Assembly: GCA_964485455.1 (NCBI GenBank)
Contig: CAZAJU010000056.1
Span: 1-13,671 of the forward strand
DNA length: 13,671 bases
DNA from: Tissierella_B sp964485455
GTDB lineage: Bacteria; Bacillota; Clostridia; Tissierellales; Tissierellaceae
Direction of reading: 5' to 3'
Below, in pieces: positions 1 to 6,166 of the stretch. Position 1 is the first letter of the stretch. Each line of letters opens with the position of its first letter. The position numbers and the translations under genes are program-made. Under the pieces are notes generated by a model. It did no database searches, was not told the DNA's origin, and saw nothing but the letters and a program-made list of their open reading frames with translations.

Positions 1-24
1 TACGGTGGTGTGAGAGGTCGGTAA
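1..24 (+). CDS. possible C-terminal end of an upstream gene (partial)
   Basis: Frame 1 from the first base reads YGGVRGR and then TAA at 22-24. The other two forward frames give a stop after three codons, or a low-complexity asparagine-rich read that ends near base 80. Frame 1 is therefore the most natural tail of a co-oriented gene entering from the left. Seven residues are too few to identify a family, and I do not recognise them. The stop codon lies inside the left arm of the hairpin at 12-50. The reading could also be chance. Confidence 0.25.
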   Translation, partial: YGGVRGR

Positions 25-50
25 TTAAATTAATTAATTACCTCCTACTC
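12..50 (+). terminator. hairpin upstream of spoIIIAA, terminator-like but without a U tract
   Basis: The core is a perfect 9-bp inverted repeat, GGTAATTAA (20-28) and TTAATTACC (34-42), around a 5-base loop. After a small internal loop the stem extends with 15-17 against 44-46 and 12-14 against 48-50, with A47 bulged, giving about 15 pairs. No T run follows, so it does not look like a classic intrinsic terminator. It lies between the possible end of an upstream gene and the -35 region of the spoIIIA promoter, so it probably marks the transcript boundary. A 3'-end stabiliser or an operator is also possible. Confidence 0.4.
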
Positions 51-55
51 GATTG

Positions 56-83
56 TAATAATAATAATCCTTTCTCATAGAAT
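56..83 (+). promoter_or_regulatory. candidate sigma-E promoter of the spoIIIA operon
   Basis: The -10 element CATAGAAT (76-83) matches the sigma-E consensus CATACAAT at 7 of 8 positions. The -35 candidate TAATAAT (56-62) matches KMATATT at 6 of 7, with a 13-base spacer, slightly short of the usual 14-15. The spoIIIA operon is known to be sigma-E dependent in Bacillus subtilis, which fits. The predicted start near base 90 would place the ribosome binding site almost at the 5' end of the message. The -35 is drawn from a TAATAATAATAAT run, so its exact register is uncertain. Confidence 0.5.
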
Positions 84-104
84 TAATTAAAAGGAGGACA
101 GGTT

Positions 105-1088
105 ATGGAGAAAGGGATATTTGATTCTGTAATAGATAATCTTGCCCTAGAAATAAAAGAACCTCTGAGTAGACTCCCAGCTAGTTTAAAGGAAAATACA
201 GAAGAGATTCGGCTTAGGGTTAATTCTCCTCTTATGGTTTATTCAAAAGGATTGGACCACTATATAAAAGATACTGGGGAGATTAGTAATATTAATGAAG
301 CATTGATAATAGACTCCAATATGATTTTAAAGACATTTCAGCTGGTATCCAATTATTCGATATATGCCTTATCAGAAGAGCTTAAAAATGGATTTATAAC
401 CATCAAAGGAGGTCATAGGGTTGGTATTGGAGGTAAAATTATATATGGTCGAGAGGGAATTGAAACCATCAAAAATATATCCTCCATGAACTTTCGTATA
501 GCTAGGGAAAAAAAAGGAATTTCAGATGATATTATTCATCATCTTATTAGAGATTGTGTATTCCAGAATACCATGATTATTTCACCACCTCAATGTGGTA
601 AAACAACCCTTCTAAGAGATATAGTTAGGAATTTAAGCAATGGTCTAAGAAATAAGGGGCTCAGAGGTTATAAGGTAGGATTAATAGATGAAAGATCAGA
701 GGTAGCAGGGCTTTACAACGGAATACCTCAAAAAGATATAGGTATAAGGACTGATGTTTTAGATTCATGTAAGAAGGCTGATGGGATAATGATTATGATA
801 AGAGCTATGTCTCCTGAAATAATTGCAGTAGATGAGATAGGATGTCAAAAAGACGCAGAAAGTATATCTGAGGCTTTAAGAGCAGGCATAAGGCTCATAG
901 CAACAGTTCATGGACATTCCATAGAAGATGTAGTTTCAAGAGCTTCTATCAAGAGTCTATTTGATGAAAAGATTTTTAAAAGATTCATAATTATGGATAA
1001 TTCGTTAGGTATAGGAACTATTAAAGAAATTAAGGATGAGAGTTTTAGAAACCTATTAGAAAAGAGGAAGAATTATGCTGTTTCTTAA
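105..1088 (+). CDS. spoIIIAA: stage III sporulation protein AA, ATPase of the SpoIIIA-SpoIIQ channel
   Basis: SpoIIIAA is a mother-cell ATPase related to secretion-type ATPases and is thought to power or assemble the channel connecting mother cell and forespore. The 327-residue protein is close to the family's usual length (about 310). It shows a P-loop region at residues 160-168 (SPPQCGKTT) followed by LLRD, the conserved LIDERSEV segment, and a Walker B motif with D243-E244 in IIAVDEIG, then ATVHGHS further on. The first residue of the P-loop is serine instead of the expected glycine. The start is fixed by AAGGAGG (91-97), seven bases upstream of ATG. It is the first gene of the operon and overlaps spoIIIAB by 14 bases, suggesting translational coupling. 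Identity is secure from motifs and context. Confidence 0.96.
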   Translation: MEKGIFDSVIDNLALEIKEPLSRLPASLKENTEEIRLRVNSPLMVYSKGLDHYIKDTGEISNINEALIIDSNMILKTFQLVSNYSIYALSEELKNGFITIKGGHRVGIGGKIIYGREGIETIKNISSMNFRIAREKKGISDDIIHHLIRDCVFQNTMIISPPQCGKTTLLRDIVRNLSNGLRNKGLRGYKVGLIDERSEVAGLYNGIPQKDIGIRTDVLDSCKKADGIMIMIRAMSPEIIAVDEIGCQKDAESISEALRAGIRLIATVHGHSIEDVVSRASIKSLFDEKIFKRFIIMDNSLGIGTIKEIKDESFRNLLEKRKNYAVS

Positions 1089-1599
1089 AATGCTTATGTT
1101 GATTAATGTATTCTGCATATGTACCATTTTAGGATTTTCCTTTGGAAATAGATATTCAAAAAGGCTTAATGGATTATATGACCTTCAGGAGTTGGCAAGA
1201 TTACTTCATACTGAACTTATAGTTTTTCTTACTCCTATACCTATTGCCTTAGACAATATTTCTGAAAGGACTTCTGAGAATATGAGCGAAATTCTAACTT
1301 TCATGATAAAAAAAATAGAAGAAGATGAAATTGGAGATCTATTTACCATATTTAATGAGGCTTCTTATTTATTGAAGGAAAAGTTCAGCTTAGAGCAAGA
1401 TGACATTGATGTGTTTATGTCTTTAGGAAAGGTTATCGGTAAATCAAATAGGGAGAATCAAGAATTACAAATCGGTTATGTTTTAAATAGTCTTCAGGAG
1501 TTAATCCAAGAAGCTAAAGAAGAAAAAACAAGATATGAAAAAATGTATGGTTCCTTAGGAATTATTTTAGGCCTTGGGATTGTAATTATTCTTGTTTAA
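1075..1599 (+). CDS. spoIIIAB: stage III sporulation protein AB
   Basis: SpoIIIAB is a membrane-anchored component of the SpoIIIA-SpoIIQ channel; its cytosolic part resembles the GspF platform protein of type II secretion. This 174-residue protein matches the usual length of about 171. It has an N-terminal hydrophobic segment (about residues 1-24), a helical polar middle with the conserved ELARLLHTEL stretch, and a C-terminal hydrophobic segment (about 157-174), the topology known for the family. The start lies within the end of spoIIIAA, with AGAGGAAG just upstream of ATG. A 69-base gap, the largest in the operon, separates it from spoIIIAC. Confidence 0.93.
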   Translation: MLFLKMLMLINVFCICTILGFSFGNRYSKRLNGLYDLQELARLLHTELIVFLTPIPIALDNISERTSENMSEILTFMIKKIEEDEIGDLFTIFNEASYLLKEKFSLEQDDIDVFMSLGKVIGKSNRENQELQIGYVLNSLQELIQEAKEEKTRYEKMYGSLGIILGLGIVIILV

Positions 1600-1668
1600 G
1601 GATTTACATTATTTAACAGTATATAAAAACTGCAAACAGTATCATTAAAGCCTAAGGGAGAGATAAAG
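1600..1668 (+). repeat. spoIIIAB-spoIIIAC gap with a short spaced direct repeat
   Basis: This gap holds two copies of AACAGTAT (1615-1622 and 1635-1642), whose starts are 20 bases apart. Between them lies ACTG (1629-1632), which could pair with CAGT of either copy, giving two mutually exclusive short stems. An AAGGGAGAG ribosome binding site for spoIIIAC follows. I found no convincing sigma-E or sigma-A promoter here. The repeat may be chance in AT-rich DNA. Confidence 0.35.
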
Positions 1669-1863
1669 ATGGATGTGGATTTAATATTTAAAATTGCTGC
1701 TATAGGAATGTTAACTGCAATATTACATATAGTCTTGGATAAGTCAGGTAAGCAAGAATATGCTTATCTTACGACCTTAGTAGGTGTGATTATAGTCCTA
1801 GGAGTAGTTATACAACTGGTTAGTCAGCTTTTTTCAGATGTAAAAGTGCTTTTTAGATTATAG
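1669..1863 (+). CDS. spoIIIAC: stage III sporulation protein AC
   Basis: A very small integral membrane protein of the SpoIIIA channel, 64 residues against about 68 in Bacillus subtilis. It has two predicted membrane segments (about residues 6-24 and 31-54) and no catalytic motif. It belongs to the same family as the C-terminal part of SpoIIIAD. It is preceded by a GGGAGAG ribosome binding site and followed after 11 bases by spoIIIAD. The call rests on size, two-helix topology, the conserved segment around LDKSGKQEYA and its place in the operon. Its molecular role in the channel is not well defined in any organism. Confidence 0.92.
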   Translation: MDVDLIFKIAAIGMLTAILHIVLDKSGKQEYAYLTTLVGVIIVLGVVIQLVSQLFSDVKVLFRL

Positions 1864-1874
1864 TAGGTGATATT

Positions 1875-2261
1875 ATGGAGATTATGCAGATTGCAGGACT
1901 AGGGATTATCGCTACTATTCTAATAGTGATCTTAAAGGAGACTAAGCCGGAGTTTGCCCTTCTTTTGTCGATTGTGACAGGAGTAATCATATTTATAATG
2001 ATAGTTCCACAACTAGTTTATGTTGTAGATACTATTAGCGGCTTATCTAGCCGGGCTAATGTTGATATTAGCTATTTTAATACTATAGTCAAAATAATAG
2101 GTATGGCTTATTTGGTGGAATTTGCATCACAAATTTCTAGAGATGCAGGGCAGAATTCAATAGCTATGAAGATAGAACTAGGGGGGAAGGTATTGATAAT
2201 GGTCCTAGCCATACCTATATTATTAGCACTAATGGATTTAATCATAAAAATACTACCCTAA
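1875..2261 (+). CDS. spoIIIAD: stage III sporulation protein AD
   Basis: A 128-residue polytopic membrane protein (family length about 133) of the SpoIIIA channel, paralogous to SpoIIIAC. Hydrophobic segments lie at about residues 2-20, 27-50 and 102-126, with an amphipathic region in between that contains the family-typical IGMAYLVEFASQISRDAG stretch. It starts 11 bases after spoIIIAC with a TAGGTGAT-type ribosome binding site and is followed 10 bases later by spoIIIAE. The even spacing suggests all these genes are translated from one message. Nothing looks truncated or unusual. Confidence 0.93.
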   Translation: MEIMQIAGLGIIATILIVILKETKPEFALLLSIVTGVIIFIMIVPQLVYVVDTISGLSSRANVDISYFNTIVKIIGMAYLVEFASQISRDAGQNSIAMKIELGGKVLIMVLAIPILLALMDLIIKILP

Positions 2262-2271
2262 GGGTGAGAAG

Positions 2272-3426
2272 ATGAAGAGGACAATACTTATACTTTTATT
2301 AATTTTAATGCTTCCTAGTATTGTACTAGGGGTTAATATTGAGGACTTTATAGTAGATGAACAGTTGGATTTATTCGATACTCGTGAGCTTGAATATTTT
2401 ATACAGGATATACTGAAGGATAACGGTCCCTTAAAAAGTTTTAGCTTTAGGGAAATGATACGTAAAATAATCAAGGGTGAGAAAGTATTTGATAAAGATG
2501 CCATTATGGAACAACTTTCGGATGTAGTTTTCAGTGAGCTAAAGGTTAGTTTGGAATTTTTAGCTAAGATAATAGCTATTACAATGATTTCAGCTTTATT
2601 GACCAATCTTCAAGGGACCTTTGAAGACTCATCCATAAGTAAAATTGCAAACTATGTTACCTATATGGTTCTAGCCATTCTTATATTAGGAAGCTTTTAT
2701 CAGTTGATGGAGGTTGTAAAGGTTACCATAGGCAACATGGTTCGGTTTATGGAGATTATAATGCCCATATTACTAACATTCTTGATAATAGCAGGAGGAC
2801 CAAATACCAAGATACTATTTCATCCAATGATAATAGGGGCGGTTAATATAATTGGAGTATTGGTACAGAACGTAATAGTACCCCTTATATACTTTTCATT
2901 TATAGTAAGCATATTGGCTAATTTATCACAAAGAGCAGAGCTAAAGAAGATTTCTGAGCTGGGAAGACAGATTATAACCTTTATAATAACGGCTGCCTTT
3001 ACTATATTTATAGGAATTATAACTATCTATGGTCTTAGCACCAAGATGGATGGAATTACTATAAGAACTGCCAAATTTGCAATAGATAACTTTGTACCAA
3101 TAGTTGGGGGATTTTTATCCGATACTGTTGAAACTGTTATAGGCTCCTCTGCAATATTAAAGAATGGAATAGGTATTATAGGACTAGTAGTACTAATAAT
3201 CATTACTATTCTTCCGGTGATTAAGATAAGTGTTCTTCTATTTATTTATAAGGTAATTGGTGCAGTTGTTGAGCCAATAGTATCTTCAAACATTTCCAAC
3301 TTCTTTACAGATATTAGTAAGACCTTGTTACTTATTTTGATCAGTGTAGTATCTGTATCCATAATGTTTTTCATTACCATAACTATAATTGTGGATACAG
3401 GGAATAGTCTAATGATGCTAAGGTAG
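2272..3426 (+). CDS. spoIIIAE: stage III sporulation protein AE
   Basis: SpoIIIAE is the large polytopic membrane protein of the SpoIIIA-SpoIIQ channel, 384 residues here against about 399 in Bacillus subtilis. Residues 1-21 look like a cleavable signal peptide (KR followed by a leucine-isoleucine core ending in VLG). A polar amphipathic region of about 65 residues follows. About seven hydrophobic segments then run from residue 88 to the C-terminus, including the conserved MEIIMPILLTFLIIAGGP stretch. It is preceded by a GGGTGAG-type ribosome binding site. Its stop codon touches the proposed GTG start of spoIIIAF with no bases between. Confidence 0.94.
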   Translation: MKRTILILLLILMLPSIVLGVNIEDFIVDEQLDLFDTRELEYFIQDILKDNGPLKSFSFREMIRKIIKGEKVFDKDAIMEQLSDVVFSELKVSLEFLAKIIAITMISALLTNLQGTFEDSSISKIANYVTYMVLAILILGSFYQLMEVVKVTIGNMVRFMEIIMPILLTFLIIAGGPNTKILFHPMIIGAVNIIGVLVQNVIVPLIYFSFIVSILANLSQRAELKKISELGRQIITFIITAAFTIFIGIITIYGLSTKMDGITIRTAKFAIDNFVPIVGGFLSDTVETVIGSSAILKNGIGIIGLVVLIIITILPVIKISVLLFIYKVIGAVVEPIVSSNISNFFTDISKTLLLILISVVSVSIMFFITITIIVDTGNSLMMLR

Positions 3427-4026
3427 GTGATAAATATTTTTACAGAATTTATAACCAATTGGTTAAAAGAGCTAGTAACCCTTTTTATGATTATATCCTT
3501 AATAGATATTATAATGCCAAAGGGAAATATGAGAAGGTATGTAAATTTTATTATTGGAATATTAGTCATATTTACTGTAATAAGTCCTCTTATAAAGCTT
3601 AAAGAGGTAAATTTAGATATAGATGGAGAGGTGGAGGCTTTTTCAGAAAAGGATATATCCCTAGAAAATATGGAAGAAATACGAGATGGACAGATTGCAA
3701 ATTTATATCTAAAGAGTCTTAATAAGGAACTTACGGATCTAATTGAGGAAAATTCGGAGCATAATGTTGATTCTATTGATTTCAAGACCAGTCCTCACAA
3801 GGAGAGAGTTCTAACCTTAGAAGGTATAGATATAGTATTGGAAAATAAAAAGCTAAGAGGAGATATAAAGGTAGAGGATATTAAATTAAATGATGATTCA
3901 TCTGTTTTAACATCCTACGAGGATGATGATATAAAGGGCATTATAAGTACTATGACCCAGCTAGAGAAGGATAATATAAATATCTATTTAAGTAACAAGG
4001 AGGAAAGTCATGGAGGAACTAATTAA
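3427..4026 (+). CDS. spoIIIAF: stage III sporulation protein AF
   Basis: SpoIIIAF is a bitopic or two-helix membrane protein of the SpoIIIA channel whose soluble domain has a ring-building fold related to SpoIIIAG and SpoIIIAH. The 199-residue protein (family about 206) shows two hydrophobic segments near residues 12-30 and 36-57, with the typical IDIIMP and ISPLIKL ends, then a charged soluble domain. The start is unsettled: GTG at 3427 directly follows the spoIIIAE stop, with AAGG only three bases upstream, while a better AGGTGAT stretch (3425-3431) would suit the ATT at 3436. Homologues begin around this point, so the protein is little affected. It overlaps spoIIIAG by 17 bases. Confidence 0.9.
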   Translation: MINIFTEFITNWLKELVTLFMIISLIDIIMPKGNMRRYVNFIIGILVIFTVISPLIKLKEVNLDIDGEVEAFSEKDISLENMEEIRDGQIANLYLKSLNKELTDLIEENSEHNVDSIDFKTSPHKERVLTLEGIDIVLENKKLRGDIKVEDIKLNDDSSVLTSYEDDDIKGIISTMTQLEKDNINIYLSNKEESHGGTN

Positions 4027-4582
4027 TAAGATAAAAAAACACATGGAAGAACTGAGTGATAAGAAGTTTATCAATAATTTATTCATAATTCTACTCCTAT
4101 CAGTCATAGTGTTAATTGGAATGAGTGTATTCAAGGATAGTAAAAATCCAGAAATACCTTCAAAACAAATTACAGAAGAGATCAATTTAGAAGGGGATTA
4201 CAGCAAATATTTGGAAGCTAGACTTGCATCTATACTAGAAAAGCTGGATGGGGTTGGGGAGGTAAGCGTAATGATTACATTGGAAGAAAGCATTGAAAGT
4301 GTCCCTGCTTCCAATACAACAAGAACTATTGAGACCACAAAAGAAGTTGATGCCCAAGGTGGTACTAGAGAGGTGAATAGAGAAGATACCAATGTACAGG
4401 TTATTACTAGCAACAGCAATGATTCTATGGTTGTACTTAAAGAGATTAATCCAGCAGTCAAGGGAGTTATTGTAGTTGCAGAGGGGGCAGAGGATATAAA
4501 GGTATTAGAGATGCTCTATGATGCAGTTAAAACGGTTTTAGGTATTAGTAGCAATAAGGTCCAAGTATATTCTAGTAAATAG
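4010..4582 (+). CDS. spoIIIAG: stage III sporulation protein AG, ring-forming channel protein
   Basis: SpoIIIAG is a membrane-anchored protein that forms a large ring in the intermembrane space during engulfment and has a ring-building motif like the YscJ/FliF proteins. It has a cytoplasmic N-terminus, one membrane helix (about residues 20-41) and a soluble domain. That domain includes YLEARLASILEKLDGVGEVSVMI and ends in VKGVIVVAEGAEDIKVLEMLYDAVKTVLG, both split here only by the insertion between them. At 190 residues it is shorter than the 229 of Bacillus subtilis; the polar insertion between the two halves (about residues 93-140) looks reduced. The start has AAGGAGG just upstream, inside spoIIIAF. 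Confidence 0.93.
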   Translation: MEELINKIKKHMEELSDKKFINNLFIILLLSVIVLIGMSVFKDSKNPEIPSKQITEEINLEGDYSKYLEARLASILEKLDGVGEVSVMITLEESIESVPASNTTRTIETTKEVDAQGGTREVNREDTNVQVITSNSNDSMVVLKEINPAVKGVIVVAEGAEDIKVLEMLYDAVKTVLGISSNKVQVYSSK

Positions 4583-4592
4583 GAGGGGTATT

Positions 4593-5231
4593 ATGTTTAA
4601 AGTTAAAAGGCCTGCAATTATAGGAATGTTGTTGATTTTATTGGTATTTACAGGATATTTAAATTATCAGTTGACTCAACAAGCATTGTTAAAGGCATCT
4701 GATGATTACCAAAACCATGAGGTATCTCAAATGGCAAATATGGGCCAAGAGTATATAGAGACCAAAGAGGGGGAGTATATAGATATTGTTGATTCTAAAG
4801 AATCTAATGATGGTGTTGCCCAAGTAGTATCCTCTAGCAATGATGAGTTGTCAGAAGTTATGAATAAAGAAAATACAAGCTCGAGGAATTATTTTGTTGA
4901 ATATAGATTATCTAGGGATAAATTAAGGGCAGGAGCTATTGACAAACTTGATGAAATTGTAGAGAATGAAAAAACAACTAGTGAAATAAGAACTAAGGCT
5001 CAGGAGGAAATAATTAAAATAGGCAGCATCTCTGAAAAGGAACTACAGGTTGAGGGCTTAATTAAATCCAAGGGATTTGACGATGCTTTAGTATTTTTAA
5101 CTGAAGAGGATATTAAGGTTGTAGTATCAGCGAATGAGCTTAGTGAGCAAGATGTAGTAAAGATTTTGGATATTGTAAAGTCCGAAACATCCTTTAGTGG
5201 AGATAGTATTAAAATAATGAAAAAGCAATAG
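4593..5231 (+). CDS. spoIIIAH: stage III sporulation protein AH, SpoIIQ partner
   Basis: SpoIIIAH sits in the mother-cell membrane and binds forespore SpoIIQ across the intermembrane space, forming the core of the feeding channel. The 212-residue protein (218 in Bacillus subtilis) has one N-terminal membrane helix (about residues 8-26), a variable polar linker, and a conserved domain beginning at NYFVEYRLSRDKLR. That domain continues through the EIIKIGSISEKELQVEGLIK region with the ring-building fold. It begins 10 bases after spoIIIAG with an AGGAGGGG ribosome binding site and is the last gene of the operon. No terminator is visible behind it; the next element is a sigma-A promoter, so some readthrough into asp23 is possible. 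Confidence 0.95.
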   Translation: MFKVKRPAIIGMLLILLVFTGYLNYQLTQQALLKASDDYQNHEVSQMANMGQEYIETKEGEYIDIVDSKESNDGVAQVVSSSNDELSEVMNKENTSSRNYFVEYRLSRDKLRAGAIDKLDEIVENEKTTSEIRTKAQEEIIKIGSISEKELQVEGLIKSKGFDDALVFLTEEDIKVVVSANELSEQDVVKILDIVKSETSFSGDSIKIMKKQ

Positions 5232-5235
5232 ATTG

Positions 5236-5264
5236 TTGTAAACAAGGACTTCCTTTGGTATAAT
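5236..5264 (+). promoter_or_regulatory. sigma-A promoter ahead of asp23 (yqhY)
   Basis: TTGTAA (5236-5241) and a perfect TATAAT (5259-5264) are separated by exactly 17 bases. This is the best vegetative promoter in the window. Transcription would start near 5271, giving a short leader that begins just before the GTGGAGGTG ribosome binding site (5275-5283). It marks the switch from the sporulation operon to the housekeeping cluster, and nothing else as strong is seen before recN. Confidence 0.8.
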
Positions 5265-5289
5265 GAGGTATAAAGTGGAGGTGTTTTAT

Positions 5290-5685
5290 ATGGCCGAAGA
5301 TATGAATAATGATATTACTGATAAAGGTAGTATAAGAATTTCCAATGATGTAGTAGCGGTTATTGCAGGAGTTGCTGCAACAGAGATCAAAGGTGTCGTA
5401 GGAATGAGCGGTGGAATTACCGGAGGAATAACTGAGCTTTTAGGAATGAAGAATATGTCTAAAGGTGTAAAGGTAGAAGTCGGTAATAAGGAAGCTTCAG
5501 TTGATGTTTTTTTAGTAGTTGAATATGGCTCAAATATTGCAACTCTTGCTGAATCTGTTCAGGAGAATGTTAAGAAAGCAGTAGAGACTATGACAGGACT
5601 TGACGTTGTTAATGTAAATGTGAATATACAAGGCGTAAGCGTACCTAAGGAGCAAAAGGTTGAAGCTGAGCCTAAAGTCAAATAA
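5290..5685 (+). CDS. Asp23/Gls24 family envelope stress protein (YqhY-like)
   Basis: A small protein (131 residues) of the Asp23/Gls24 family. Paralogues in Firmicutes are linked to envelope stress and, for YqhY, to lipid (acetyl-CoA carboxylase) homeostasis. It shows the family core from GSIRISNDVVAVIAGVAA through the central TGGITELLG to the NVNVNIQGVSV C-terminal strand, with a charged tail. An upstream in-frame ATG at 5263 would overlap the TATAAT of the promoter and lacks a ribosome binding site, so I use the ATG at 5290, which follows GTGGAGGTG by about seven bases. A gene of this family directly before nusB is the usual Firmicute arrangement. The exact biochemical role is unknown. Confidence 0.9.
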   Translation: MAEDMNNDITDKGSIRISNDVVAVIAGVAATEIKGVVGMSGGITGGITELLGMKNMSKGVKVEVGNKEASVDVFLVVEYGSNIATLAESVQENVKKAVETMTGLDVVNVNVNIQGVSVPKEQKVEAEPKVK

Positions 5686-5710
5686 TTACCCTCTTTTTAA
5701 GGGGGTAATT
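5684..5710 (+). terminator. hairpin between asp23 and nusB (possible attenuator)
   Basis: AATTACCCTC (5684-5693) pairs with GGGGGTAATT (5701-5710) around a 7-base loop, a 10-bp stem with one G-T wobble. It begins within the asp23 stop codon. Only three T residues follow on the + strand, so termination is probably partial at most. It could lower expression of nusB and the following genes relative to asp23, or mark a processing site or 3' stabiliser. Confidence 0.5.
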
Positions 5711-5755
5711 TAAGCAGTAGTTAAACTAATAGGGAAAGTCCCTTAGGAGGAAAGT

Positions 5756-6166
5756 ATGGGTAGGAAACAAGCCAGAGAAGGTGCTGTAAAATTGATGTTT
5801 CAGATGGATAGTACGAATGATTATTCCAATGAGGCATTGGATGTATTTTTAAATAACTTTGAATATGATGAAAATGAAATTAAATATATTAAGGAATCAT
5901 ATGAGAGTATTAAAAATAATTTAGAAGAAATTGATAATAACATAATAGATAATCTTGAAGGGTGGAGCATCCATAGACTAGCTAAAGTCGATTTAGCTGC
6001 ATTACGAGTAGCTATCTATGAGATTATGTTTAGAAATGATATCCCTATACAAGTAGCCATTAATGAAGCTGTTGAAATCGTGAAAAGATATAGTAAGGAG
6101 GATAGCTTCAAATTTGTTAACGGAGTTTTAGGTGGATATGTAAGGAAATTGGGTAAAGATGAGTAA
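5756..6166 (+). CDS. nusB: transcription antitermination factor NusB
   Basis: NusB binds boxA RNA together with NusE (ribosomal protein S10) and supports antitermination of rRNA transcription. The 136-residue all-helical protein has the typical length. It shows the N-terminal RKQAREGAVKLMFQMD RNA-binding region and the conserved C-terminal part beginning HRLAKVDLAALRVAIYE, then IPIQVAINEAVEIVKRY and FVNGVLGG. TAGGAGG precedes the ATG at good spacing. The next gene begins 8 bases before its stop. Identity is clear from sequence and from its position between an asp23-family gene and xseA. Confidence 0.96.
   Translation: MGRKQAREGAVKLMFQMDSTNDYSNEALDVFLNNFEYDENEIKYIKESYESIKNNLEEIDNNIIDNLEGWSIHRLAKVDLAALRVAIYEIMFRNDIPIQVAINEAVEIVKRYSKEDSFKFVNGVLGGYVRKLGKDE

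Noticed and set aside
55..68. TAATAATAATAAT run as a functional microsatellite
   Set aside because: It is only four units in AT-rich DNA and is better explained as the source of the -35 element.
3760..3767. CATAATGT inside spoIIIAF as an internal sigma-E -10 for spoIIIAG-AH
   Set aside because: An internal promoter is reported near here in Bacillus subtilis, but no acceptable -35 lies at the right distance and the -10 matches only partly.
2253..5245. Minus-strand ORFs of 61-179 codons across the spoIIIA operon
   Set aside because: They lie antisense to well-conserved genes, are low-complexity in serine and isoleucine, match no family I recognise and lack good ribosome binding sites.
5263..5289. 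Earlier ATG start for the asp23-family gene at 5263
   Set aside because: It overlaps the TATAAT of the promoter, would precede the predicted transcript start and has no ribosome binding site.
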